64,000 nt of DNA. Origin: Gemmataceae bacterium. GTDB taxonomy: Bacteria > Planctomycetota > Planctomycetia > Gemmatales > Gemmataceae. The DNA lies in assembly GCA_022842245.1 (NCBI GenBank), contig JALHPZ010000024.1, positions 1-64,000 of the forward strand, read 5' to 3'. Made by a program: the position numbers and the translations under genes. How positions within the stretch are numbered: position 1 is the first letter of the stretch; the number at the start of each line of letters is the position of its first letter. Positions 50,779-58,933 of the stretch are shown here, piece after piece. The notes under the pieces were generated by a model. The model saw only the letters and a list, made by a program, of their open reading frames with translations, did no database searches and was not told the origin of the DNA.

Positions 50779-51639
50779 ATGGAAACCGCATCGCCCAAGC
50801 CCAAGCGTCGCATCACGCGCCGCAGGTTTCTCGCGTCCGCAATCGCCGCGGCGGCCGGCGTCGGCGTCTACACTTGGCAGGTCGAGCCGCATTGGGCCGA
50901 GCGCGTCGAGCGCAAGCTCCCGATCGCGAACCTGCCGCCGCATCTCGTCGGCAAGAGAATCGTCCTGCTCACCGACATCCACGTCGGGCCGGTTTCGCCG
51001 ACGTACCTCGCATCGTGGTTCCGCGAGATCGCCACTTGGAACCCAGCGATGATCCTGGTGTCCGGCGACTTCATGAGCGCGAAGCGCGCGGAACGGATCG
51101 ACAATACGCTCCGACAGATGGAGCAACTCCCCGGCACGGAGCTGGGCACCTTCGCGGTGCTCGGCAATCACGACTACGGCGAGGGGTGGAAGAATCTCGC
51201 CGTTGCGGACGAGCTCTCCGCGAAGCTCGTGAAGCTCGGCATCCGCGTGCTTCGAAACGACTGCGTCGACGCCGGCGGCTTGCAGATACTCGGAGTCGAT
51301 GATCTCTGGTCCGGTGAGTTCGACCTGACGGAGACGTTCGCAAAGTACGATCCGAACCGCCCGGCGCTCGCGCTCTGCCACAATCCCGACGGTGCCGATC
51401 GCGATGGCTGGGAGCGCTATCGAGGCTGGATCCTTTCGGGTCACACGCATGGCGGGCAATGCAAGCCGCCGTTCCTCGACCCGCCTATCCTGCCAGTGCG
51501 GAACAAACGCTACACCCGCGGTGAATTTGAACTGGAAGGAAATCGACGGTTGTACATCAGTCGCGGCATCGGGCACATCATGAAGGTTCGGTTCAACGTG
51601 CGGCCCGAAGTCACGGTGTTCGAACTGATCGAAGGCTGA
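50779..51639 (+). CDS. Tat-exported calcineurin-like metallophosphoesterase
   Basis: A 286-residue metallophosphoesterase. The N-terminus has a twin-arginine motif (ITRRRFLAS) before a short hydrophobic stretch. The binuclear metal motifs are LTDIHVGPVS (D-x-H), LVSGDFMS (GD), LGNHDYG (GNHD), CHNPD and ILSGHTHGGQC (GHTH). It is closest in style to YkuE/YaeI-type phosphoesterases acting near the outer face of the membrane. The substrate is unknown. Confidence 0.94.
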   Translation: METASPKPKRRITRRRFLASAIAAAAGVGVYTWQVEPHWAERVERKLPIANLPPHLVGKRIVLLTDIHVGPVSPTYLASWFREIATWNPAMILVSGDFMSAKRAERIDNTLRQMEQLPGTELGTFAVLGNHDYGEGWKNLAVADELSAKLVKLGIRVLRNDCVDAGGLQILGVDDLWSGEFDLTETFAKYDPNRPALALCHNPDGADRDGWERYRGWILSGHTHGGQCKPPFLDPPILPVRNKRYTRGEFELEGNRRLYISRGIGHIMKVRFNVRPEVTVFELIEG

Positions 51640-51680
51640 TTTTCCTCGCATCTCCCCGGCCGGCGCGTCATAGTCGAAGA

Positions 51681-52952
51681 ATGCGATTCCTCCTCCCGAT
51701 CATCCTATTCGCACTTCCCGCGTCCGCCGGGGAGCCGCCGCGGTTCCCGATGCCGTCGAACGCGGAGGCGTGGAAGGCGCTGCCGAACCCGCCGCTGCCG
51801 CCGTGGGCGCGGGCGGTGTCGGCGTCGCTGCCGAAGACCGCGGCGAAGCTGCTCGAACTGGACGACCTGCACCGGGCGAGCAGCCCGCTACGGAACGCGC
51901 TCGCGGCGAAGCTGCGCTGGGTGGCGTCCGACGCCGTCGGCAGCCGGTACGGGAAGGCGATCGCCGAGTTCGACGCGAAGGCGGCGGGCGTGGCGAAAGC
52001 GGACCTCGAAGCCTGGGCGAAGTCGAACGATCCGCTCGTCCCGTTTGCCCGCAAGATGGCGCTTGCCGCCGATTCCATCACCGACTCCGAGTTCAAAAAA
52101 CTCCTCGACATCCACGGCCCCGAGACGATGGTCGGCATCGTCCATGCGCTGGCGTACGCGGGGTTCCACGATCGCATGCTGCTCGCGCTCGGCATCGAAC
52201 CGGAGAAGGAACCGGTGCCGCCGCTGGGGCGGACCTTCGACGCGAAGTGGTACGAGTCGATCACGACCCCCGCGCGCGATCCGATGCCGGCACGGACGGC
52301 GGTGCCGGCCCCGTCGACCGCCACGTTCGACTGGAAGGATCTGACGGGCAAGAAGATGCCGGAGGAGTTGGCGACGCAACGGAAGCGCCCGCTGCGCGTG
52401 CCGCTGCCGCCGGAAGAAAGCCTCGCGTTCATGACGGAAGCGAGCCGGGCGCGCACGCTCAAGATCGTCTGGTCGCACGTCAGCCAGGGGTATCAACCCA
52501 AGATGACGGGCGCGTGGTTCGCGGCGATGAATCAGTTCCAGGCCGAGGCGAAGATCGATCAGGTCTTCACGAACACGCTGTTCTGGATCGCGACGCGGAC
52601 GAACCGGTGCTTTTACTGAATGGGCCACAGCGAAATGCTGCTCGCGGTCGCGGGCCTCGACGACGAACAAGTCAGGAAACTCACAGCGATGCTCGCGCGC
52701 GGTGAATGGTCCGCCTTCTCGAAGGAGGACCAGGTCGCGTTCCGGTTCACGCACAAGCTAACGGGCAAGCCGGCGAGCATCACCGATGCCGACGTGAAGG
52801 AACTGATCGCCGCGTACGGCCGACACCGCGCGATGGACATCATCTGGTACGTGAGCTGGTGCAACTACATGACGCGCGTCGGCGACGGGCTGCAACTGCC
52901 GCTGGAGTCGACGAATGTCTTCGGGCCGGCACCGAAGAAAGAGAAGCCGTAA
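51681..52952 (+). CDS. Candidate selenoprotein: carboxymuconolactone-decarboxylase/AhpD-like, CxxU
   Basis: One frame of 424 codons (423 residues) with an in-frame TGA at 52617-52619 (codon 313). Upstream: signal peptide (about 1-16) and an AhpD/CMD-like helical half. Across the TGA the protein reads RTNRCFY-TGA-MGHSEMLLAV. Relatives have CxxC at this point, so the TGA stands exactly where the resolving/catalytic second Cys belongs (C310-x-x-U313, then H316). After it, the second CMD half continues in the same frame to 52952. A hairpin with a GGTC apical loop lies 27 nt downstream. The simplest reading is selenocysteine insertion; a nonsense mutation is the alternative. It is likely an extracytoplasmic thiol/selenol peroxidase-like enzyme. 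Confidence 0.7.
52640..52655 (+). promoter_or_regulatory. Candidate bacterial SECIS hairpin
   Basis: GCTCGC (52640-52645) pairs with GCGGGC (52650-52655; one U-G pair) around the loop GGTC. The loop starts 27 nt after the TGA codon. Bacterial SECIS elements lie within the coding region at such a distance and carry an exposed GU in the apical loop, which contacts SelB; the E. coli fdhF loop contains GGUC. The stem is short, and no bulged U is evident. Confidence 0.55.
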
Positions 52953-52961
52953 CATAGCGGC

Positions 52962-54209
52962 ATGTCCACTCCCACGATCTCGACCTTCGCCGCCAACCTC
53001 ACCACCGAGCGCGCCTTCGACGTGCTCGCCATTGCCCGGAAGCTCAAGGCTTCGGGTAAGGACGTGGTGGAACTCCAAATTGGCGACAGCCCGTTCCCAA
53101 CGACCGCGCACGCCCTCGGGGCCGGCAAGGCGGCAATCGATTCCGGTCGCACGCACTACTGCCCCTCGATGGGACTACCGGAGTTTCGTGCCGCCGCCGC
53201 GAAGTTCGTGAAGGACGAGTTCGGCATCCCGGCCACGGCCGAGAACATCGTCGTCGGCCCCGGCGCCAAGGTGTTCGAAACGTATTTCTGTGAGCTGTTC
53301 CTCGAGCCGGGCGACGAGGTGCTGCTCTTCGATCCGGTTTTCCCGACGTACGTGCCGAACGTGTTGCGCCGCGGCGGGGTGCCGGTCTTCGCGAGCCTGA
53401 AGGAGGAGAACGCCTTCCGCCCCAATCCCGTCGATGTCGAGCGCTTCCTCAAAACGTCCAAACGCCCCAAGGCGATCATTCTCAACTCGCCGCACAACCC
53501 GACCGGGGGCGTCGCGACGGCGGACGACTTGAAGGCGATCGCCGACCTGATTCGTGGCACGAAAATCGCGCTCCTGAGCGATGAGCCGTACTGCCACATG
53601 GTTTGGACGGGCAAGCACACGAGCATCCTCGTACAGCCGGGCATGATGGATCAGTGCCTGGGTGCGTTCACATTCTCGAAGTCGTACAGCATGAGCGGCT
53701 GGCGGCTCGGCTTCGCGGTCGGCTCGCCGGAGATCGTTCAGCTCATCGGCAAGATGGTGAACTCGTCGCTCTCGTGCGTGCCGCCAATTGTGCAGCTCGC
53801 CGGACAGGCCGCGCTCGAGAAGGACGCCGCCAAGCGCGACGCGGTGATGGCGAAGTTCAAGTTGAAGGTCGAGGTGCTGATCCGCGAGTTGAAGCAAGTC
53901 CCCGGCGTGAGCGTGTCGATGCCGGTCGGCACCTTCTACGTTTTCCCGAATGTGTCGCCGATCTGCGCGAATCTCGGGATCACGTCCCACGGCCTGGCAA
54001 TGTACTTGCTGGAAGGCGCGGATGATTTCTTCGGCGTGGCGTGCCTCGGCGGCGAGTGCTTCGGCGACGCGGGCCGGGGGTTCATGCGCTTCTCGTGCGC
54101 CGAGCCGGACGAGCGACTGGTGCGGGCGATCCACTTCTTCCGCGACGCGATCGGGCGAACGGAGCGGGTGAAATCGTACCTCGCAGCAAACCCGCACTTT
54201 CGGCTATGA
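52962..54209 (+). CDS. Class I/II PLP-dependent aminotransferase
   Basis: A 415-residue fold-type I aminotransferase. The PLP lysine is in TFSKSYSMSGWRLGF (SKS). Other family elements are VVGPGAKVFETYFCEL, NSPHNPTGGVAT (the NPTG motif), LLSDEPYCHM (Asp/Tyr contacting PLP) and RFSCAEPDERL with the substrate-carboxylate Arg. It is closest in style to aspartate/aromatic aminotransferases of the AspC-like I-gamma group; the amino-acid substrate cannot be fixed. It starts 9 bp after the selenoprotein candidate. Confidence 0.94.
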   Translation: MSTPTISTFAANLTTERAFDVLAIARKLKASGKDVVELQIGDSPFPTTAHALGAGKAAIDSGRTHYCPSMGLPEFRAAAAKFVKDEFGIPATAENIVVGPGAKVFETYFCELFLEPGDEVLLFDPVFPTYVPNVLRRGGVPVFASLKEENAFRPNPVDVERFLKTSKRPKAIILNSPHNPTGGVATADDLKAIADLIRGTKIALLSDEPYCHMVWTGKHTSILVQPGMMDQCLGAFTFSKSYSMSGWRLGFAVGSPEIVQLIGKMVNSSLSCVPPIVQLAGQAALEKDAAKRDAVMAKFKLKVEVLIRELKQVPGVSVSMPVGTFYVFPNVSPICANLGITSHGLAMYLLEGADDFFGVACLGGECFGDAGRGFMRFSCAEPDERLVRAIHFFRDAIGRTERVKSYLAANPHFRL

Positions 54210-54227
54210 TGGCAGTGGAGGCGAATC

Positions 54228-55016
54228 ATGAGTTCGAACGTGGCCGAGATCGTCTATCCCGAATCGGACGGCAAACCGATGGCGGACAACACGCTGCAAT
54301 GGGATTGGATGGTCAAGATTGTCGGCGAACTGCGCGAGATGTTCGCCGGTCAGGAAGTCTTCGTCGCCGGCGATCTGTTCTGGTACCCCGTGCAGGGATC
54401 GCCGAACATCGTCACCGCTCCCGATGGCCTGGTGGCATTCGGCCGCCCGCCCGGCTACCGAGGCAGCTACAAGCAATGGGAAGAGGACAACATCGCGCCG
54501 CAGGTGGTCTTCGAGGTTCTGTCGCCGAACAACACCTACGGCGAGATGGATGAGAAGCGCGCCTTCTACGAGAAGTACGGCGTGGAAGAGTACTACTTCA
54601 TCGATCCCTACGAGAACGAGGTCGAAATCTATCTGCGGAACGGAAAGCGACTGGTGAAGCAGGATGATGTCTTCGCGATCGAAAGCCCGCGACTCAAGAT
54701 CCGGTTTGCGAAAAAGGACGACGAGCTTGTGATCCTCGGCCCCGATGGCCGGATATTCCAGACGCGTGAGCAACGTGTCGAGGAGATGCTGGACGAAATC
54801 GAGCAATCGAAACGGCTCGTTCTCGAAGAGCGCTCGCGGGCAACCGACGCGGTCATCACAGCCGAACTGGAACGCCGGAAGGCGGAGGAAGAACGCCGGA
54901 AGGCGGAGGAAGAACGCCGGAAGGCGGACGAGGAGCGGACCGCTAAGGAACGCCTCGCCGCGAAGTTGCGGGAACTCGGCGTGAACCCGGACGATCTATT
55001 ACGGGAGGCGCAGTGA
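54228..55016 (+). CDS. Uma2/DUF820 family putative nuclease with charged tail
   Basis: A 262-residue Uma2-family protein of the second common subtype. Core motifs are NIVTAPDGLVAFG (Asp), PQVVFEVLSPNNTYGEMDEKR (E-x-LSP-x-NT) and VEEYYFIDPYENEVEIY. Residues about 205-245 are three exact RKAEEER units within a charged helical tail. Compared with the Uma2 gene at 37086 the core is clearly divergent, so the two are not a recent duplication. TGGAGG precedes the ATG. Confidence 0.9.
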   Translation: MSSNVAEIVYPESDGKPMADNTLQWDWMVKIVGELREMFAGQEVFVAGDLFWYPVQGSPNIVTAPDGLVAFGRPPGYRGSYKQWEEDNIAPQVVFEVLSPNNTYGEMDEKRAFYEKYGVEEYYFIDPYENEVEIYLRNGKRLVKQDDVFAIESPRLKIRFAKKDDELVILGPDGRIFQTREQRVEEMLDEIEQSKRLVLEERSRATDAVITAELERRKAEEERRKAEEERRKADEERTAKERLAAKLRELGVNPDDLLREAQ

Positions 55017-55027
55017 CGGTTGGCCGA

Positions 55028-55351
55028 TCATTTTCGACCGCGAATTTCATACGACGAACATTGATCGTTCGGAAGCACTTCGGCCTTTCCAGATGAATCG
55101 ACCGAGATCAAAAGGTACGGAAGCGGTTCGATTTTCACGGGCGGCTGTTCGAAGAATACGGCAACGACATCCCGTTCCGTTTCGGTTGCTCGATGCTTGG
55201 ATTCGACAATTTTCCAATCCGGATGAAGTGCGCGTAGAACCTGTCGCGCGGCCCGACATGACTTACAATGCTGACCATGGAGGATGTCTTTCAAAGTCGT
55301 CGTGAACGCGACAATCAAGACAACGCCGATAGCGATTTCCCACCATTCCAT
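55028..55351 (-). CDS. Small single-pass membrane protein, unknown
   Basis: A 107-residue protein with one N-terminal membrane helix (about 5-20, IAIGVVLIVAFTTT), a CKSC pair just after it, and a soluble domain ending EIRGRK. It is lower in GC than its neighbours. The start is 10 bp from the polX stop, both on the minus strand. I do not recognise the family. Confidence 0.6.
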   Translation of the reverse strand: MEWWEIAIGVVLIVAFTTTLKDILHGQHCKSCRAARQVLRALHPDWKIVESKHRATETERDVVAVFFEQPPVKIEPLPYLLISVDSSGKAEVLPNDQCSSYEIRGRK

Positions 55352-55361
55352 ATGAGCCTCG

Positions 55362-57101
55362 TCATTTCGCCGTCTTCCGCCGCATCAGCTCCTTCATCAC
55401 CTCGTCCACGCCCTTCGTGTTGAACACGTCAGCCTTCGTCAGCCAGCCGCGGCGGGCGACGTCCACGCCCCAGACGTAGAGCGCCAGGTCGTCCGTCGAG
55501 TGCGCATCCGGGTTGATCACCAGCGGGATGCCCAGCTCCTTCGCGCGCTTGACGTACTTCCAATCGAGGTCCAGGCGGTCCGGCTGGGCGTTGATCTCGA
55601 TCATCTTCCCGTGCGCGGCCGCGGCCTCCAGCACCTTGTCGAGGTCGATCTTGTAACCGTCGCGGCGGAGTAACAGCCGCCCCGTCGCGTGGCCGAGCAT
55701 CGTCACGGCCGGGTGCGAAAGCGCCTTGCAGACGCGCGCGGTCTGCTTCGCCTCATCGAGGCCGAAGAGCGTATGGACGCTGGCGACGACATAGTCGAAC
55801 CCCGCCAGCAGTTCGTCGGAATAGTCGAGCGAGCCGTCTTCGAGGATGTCGCACTCGGTGCCCTTGAGGATGGTAATCCCCTTCAGCTTCTTGTTCAGTT
55901 CGTCGATCTCGGCCCATTGCTTCTTGATGCGCGCCGGTGAGAGGCCGTTGGCGACAGTGAGCGATTGCGAGTGGTCCCCGACGCCGAAGTATTCCAGCCC
56001 GAGCGCCTTCGTGGCGAGCGCCATTTCTTCGAGGGTCGCGGTCCCGTCGCTCGCCGTCGTGTGGTTGTGGAAGACTCCGCGGATGTCCTTCACCTGGATC
56101 AAATCAGGCAATGCGTCCTTCTCGGCAGCGTCCACCTCGCCGGTGTCTTCGCGCAGCTCCGGCGGCACCCACACGAGGTCGAGCGCCTTGTAGACGGCCG
56201 CCTCGTCCGGCAGCTTCTTCGTCCAGCCGGTCAGGGCGTATTCGTTGAGCGAAAGCCCGCGTTCGATGGCCCGCTGGCGCAGCCGGATGTTGTGCTCCTT
56301 GCTGCCGGTGAAGTGCAGGACCGTCACCGGGAACTGCTCGTCGTTCACCACGCGCAGGTCGGCGTTCAAGACCACCTTCTCGCGCCCGAGCGCCATCTCC
56401 GCGACGATGCTCGATTTGGTCTCGCCGTGGCCGACGACCTGCAAAACCTCCGGCAACTTCACGAAGGCGTCCATGATCGGCCCGGCGTCCGCAGCGCTCG
56501 CCACGATGTCGATGTCCTTCACCGTCTCGCGCCGTCGGCGGACGCTCCCGCACAACTCGGCCCGAATGACGCCCGGCATCGCCCGCAACTTCTCCAGCAG
56601 CCGTTCACCGAGCGCGATGCCTTTGTCCAGCCGAACGCGATTGCCGACGGTACCGAGGAAGTTGATCCCTTCGAGAATGCGCTGGGCGGTCTTCTCGCCG
56701 AACCCCTTCAGCTTCGCCACGTCGCCGGCTTCGCACGCCGCTTTCAGCTTGTCGATCGAATCGACCGCCAGGGCGTCGTGCAGCGCTTTCACCTTCTTCG
56801 GTCCGACGCCCGGCAGGCGCAGCATCTCGATCAACCCCGGCGGCACCGATGCGCGCAGCTCGTCGAGGTACGGCAGCCGACCGGTCGTCACGAGCGTGGT
56901 GATCTTCTCGACGAGCGCCTCACCGATGCCGCGCACGTCCTTGAGCTTTTTCGATTCGACCAGTTGCTTGAGATCGCCGGGAATCTGGGAAATGGTCCGG
57001 GCGCCCGAGGAGTACGCCCGGCATTTGAAATCGTTCTCGCCTTTGAGGGCGAGCAGCGTCCCGATCTCGTCGAGCGCTGCCGCCACGTCGTCCTTGGTCA
57101 T
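55362..57101 (-). CDS. polX: DNA polymerase/3'-5' exonuclease PolX
   Basis: A 579-residue bacterial family-X polymerase. N-terminal helix-hairpin-helix elements (about 8-130) include VRGIGEALVEKI and LPGVGPKKVKALHDAL. The nucleotidyltransferase core has ELCGSVRRRRETVKDIDIV with the metal-binding DxD. The C-terminal PHP exonuclease domain (about 335-575) has VFHNHTTASDG, GVGDHSQSL, KGTECDIL and INPDAHSTDD metal-ligand motifs. It is likely used in base-excision repair gap filling. Confidence 0.96.
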   Translation of the reverse strand: MTKDDVAAALDEIGTLLALKGENDFKCRAYSSGARTISQIPGDLKQLVESKKLKDVRGIGEALVEKITTLVTTGRLPYLDELRASVPPGLIEMLRLPGVGPKKVKALHDALAVDSIDKLKAACEAGDVAKLKGFGEKTAQRILEGINFLGTVGNRVRLDKGIALGERLLEKLRAMPGVIRAELCGSVRRRRETVKDIDIVASAADAGPIMDAFVKLPEVLQVVGHGETKSSIVAEMALGREKVVLNADLRVVNDEQFPVTVLHFTGSKEHNIRLRQRAIERGLSLNEYALTGWTKKLPDEAAVYKALDLVWVPPELREDTGEVDAAEKDALPDLIQVKDIRGVFHNHTTASDGTATLEEMALATKALGLEYFGVGDHSQSLTVANGLSPARIKKQWAEIDELNKKLKGITILKGTECDILEDGSLDYSDELLAGFDYVVASVHTLFGLDEAKQTARVCKALSHPAVTMLGHATGRLLLRRDGYKIDLDKVLEAAAAHGKMIEINAQPDRLDLDWKYVKRAKELGIPLVINPDAHSTDDLALYVWGVDVARRGWLTKADVFNTKGVDEVMKELMRRKTAK

Positions 57102-57106
57102 GACTC

Positions 57107-57189
57107 ACCACGAATCAAACGAATAAGACGAATGAAATCAAAGACCGATCGTCTTGGCCTTCACTCGTCTTATTCGTTGTATTCGTGGT
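57107..57189. repeat. ACCACGAAT-type intergenic palindrome
   Basis: Arms 57107-57136 and 57160-57189 are near-perfect inverted copies of an AT-richer sequence beginning ACCACGAATCAAACGAATAA. It fills the gap between the polX start and the stop of the PseG-like gene. This palindrome type is recalled from intergenic regions of several environmental phyla. Confidence 0.75.
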
Positions 57190-57198
57190 CCGCCCGTC

Positions 57199-58278
57199 TT
57201 AGGCCGCCTTGGCGATCATCGGCACCATGCGGGCCGGGCTGTGAAGCATGATCTCCATGCCGTTCACGATCCGGTCGCCGCCCCGGCCATCCACCAGGTT
57301 CCGGGCACAGCGGGACATGCTCAGCCGTTCCATCGGGTCGTCGAGCAGCACGTCGACCGCTTCCTTCAGCGCGTCGAACGTCACCTTGTGGGCTTCGCCG
57401 AGGAAGGTCGCCATGCCTTCGTCGTCCATGCGCTTGCCGTTGGCGGTGTGCTTCGGCCCGTTCGTGATGGCGAGTTGCGGCAGGCCGGTGCAGCACATTT
57501 CGACCGCCGTCGTATCGCCTGCGGTGAGGGCGAAGTGGCTGCGGACCAGGCGAGTCATCAGCTCCTTCACTTCGGTAATGACTTCGACGCGCCCGCCGGA
57601 CTTCGAGCACAACTCCTTGATCTCGTCGAAGCGCGGGTGGTGGTTGCGGGCGAGGATCGAGACCTTGTCGACCTTTTCCATCTCCAGAAGCTGCTCCGTC
57701 CGCAGGATCGTCTGGTCGGCCGCGTCGTCGTCGCCGAACGCCACGAGCGCCCGGAAGGGAGCGGGCTGCTCCTGGGCACGAATGGTGCGTTGTCGGCGGA
57801 AGATGCCGCGGACGAGGGCGTACTTCCGGCCGGCGAGGACCTGCCCGCCGATGGTCACGTCGAACTGCTTGCGGGGCGGCGCGAGGAACGGATTCACGAG
57901 CAGATTGGCCGGCGTCACACCCTTTGCGGACGGATCGAGCGCGAGGACGTAGGCCTTCGACTCGCGGAGCGCTTCGAGGTAGTCCGGCGAGGCATTGCCG
58001 CACACGACGACGGCGGCGGCGCCGAGGCGGCGGACCTGGGCGAGCGTCGCGTGGAGGTCCGCGGTGCTGCCGAGCGTCTGTTCGGCCGCCGTCCAGTCGT
58101 TGTTGCCGCGGTTGATCGCGTGCGCCAGCGAGAGCGGATCGAGGTAGCTGAAGAAGTGCGTTCCGCGCCGGCGGCGCTGGAGCGCGGCCGCGAGCGAAAG
58201 GCATTGGTACAGCGGCTCCCAGCCGTGCTCTTGAGTTCCATCGCAACGAAATAGAATCGGGCCGCGCTTCACGTCCAT
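57199..58278 (-). CDS. PseG/SpsG-like nucleotide-sugar hydrolase or GT-B protein
   Basis: A 359-residue protein starting at ATG 58278. The opening GPILFRCDGTQEHGWEPLYQ, with CLSLAAAL after it, matches the PseG/SpsG pattern (RxDxxxxxGxGHxxRCLxLA). The C-terminal half has the GT-B donor-site style TAGDTTAVEMCCTGLPQLAI. PseG removes UDP in pseudaminic-acid synthesis. However, the GH of the usual GxGHxxR motif is replaced (HGWEPLYQ), so the catalytic activity may differ. No other pse genes are nearby. Confidence 0.75.
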   Translation of the reverse strand: MDVKRGPILFRCDGTQEHGWEPLYQCLSLAAALQRRRRGTHFFSYLDPLSLAHAINRGNNDWTAAEQTLGSTADLHATLAQVRRLGAAAVVVCGNASPDYLEALRESKAYVLALDPSAKGVTPANLLVNPFLAPPRKQFDVTIGGQVLAGRKYALVRGIFRRQRTIRAQEQPAPFRALVAFGDDDAADQTILRTEQLLEMEKVDKVSILARNHHPRFDEIKELCSKSGGRVEVITEVKELMTRLVRSHFALTAGDTTAVEMCCTGLPQLAITNGPKHTANGKRMDDEGMATFLGEAHKVTFDALKEAVDVLLDDPMERLSMSRCARNLVDGRGGDRIVNGMEIMLHSPARMVPMIAKAA

Positions 58279-58614
58279 GCGAGCGTCCTTCCAGGCGTCC
58301 AGGGAGACGCGCCGCCGCCGGGCGGGCCGGGGAACGCGCGGGTGCGCGAACGGCTTCGCCGAGTGGGTGACGCGTCGGGTTCGGTCGTCCGGTTGGTGCG
58401 GGGAGACGGACGCGAAGTGAGGGTTCGGGGAACCCCGTGCGGCCGTCGACTCGACACCTCTTCTCCGGGGGCCTTCTCGGAGGCCCTTCACAACGAGCGC
58501 GGGTTCCGGTCCGCGGTCGATGTGGTTCGCGGGATGGTTCCGGCCATCCCTTGAACGGGGCGGATGGTAATCAAAACTTTTTGGGCATGACAAGGCCGAC
58601 TCGGAAAGAGCGGA

Positions 58615-58856
58615 GTGCGGAGTGCGGAACGCGGAGTGAAAACCGGTCTTCATTCCGCCGCGAGGCGGAGTCTTCGGTGCCGGGCGCGGCGCTCGATTCG
58701 TTCCACGTGGAACCTTGAAATCCAAGGCGATTCGCGCGCGGTGGATTTGCGTCGTCGATGAGATCCTCGCTCGCCGCGCACGGCTCCGATGACTCCGCCT
58801 CGCCGGTAAACGGAATGTTGGTTTTCACTCCGCGTTCCGCGTTCCGCATTCCGCAC
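58615..58856. repeat. Long imperfect inverted repeat around the parS-like site
   Basis: The left arm (58615-58672) and right arm (58791-58856) match over about 58 positions with a few gaps. Each contains GCGGAGTGAAAACC and CGAGGCGGAGTC blocks. The loop is 118 bp. The arms belong to the same AGTGCGG-type repeat found inside the FAD/Fe-S gene. Confidence 0.7.
58699..58714. promoter_or_regulatory. Candidate parS centromere site
   Basis: CGTTCCACGTGGAACC contains the perfect 14-bp palindrome GTTCCACGTGGAAC. It equals the GTTCCACGTGGAAC core of Pseudomonas parS sites and differs from the B. subtilis consensus (TGTTTCACGTGAAACA) by the C/G pair. It lies 220 bp before the parB start. Confidence 0.7.
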
Positions 58857-58933
58857 TGGACCCGATTCCGCGACCCTGCTATGTCCCCCGCCACGGTTCA
58901 GGGGGACGAACCGGCACACCGCAGGGGACGGAC

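Larger units (their letters stand above)
58279..58933. other. 655-bp intergenic region with parS-like site and inverted repeat
   Basis: No gene is supported. The region carries a long inverted repeat (arms 58615-58672 and 58791-58856) whose arms contain AGTGCGG/GCGGAGTG heptamers and a GAGGCGGAGTC end, and a near-perfect parS 16-mer at 58699-58714 in the loop between them. The parB ribosome-binding site (GGGGACGG) is at its right end. Confidence 0.6.
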
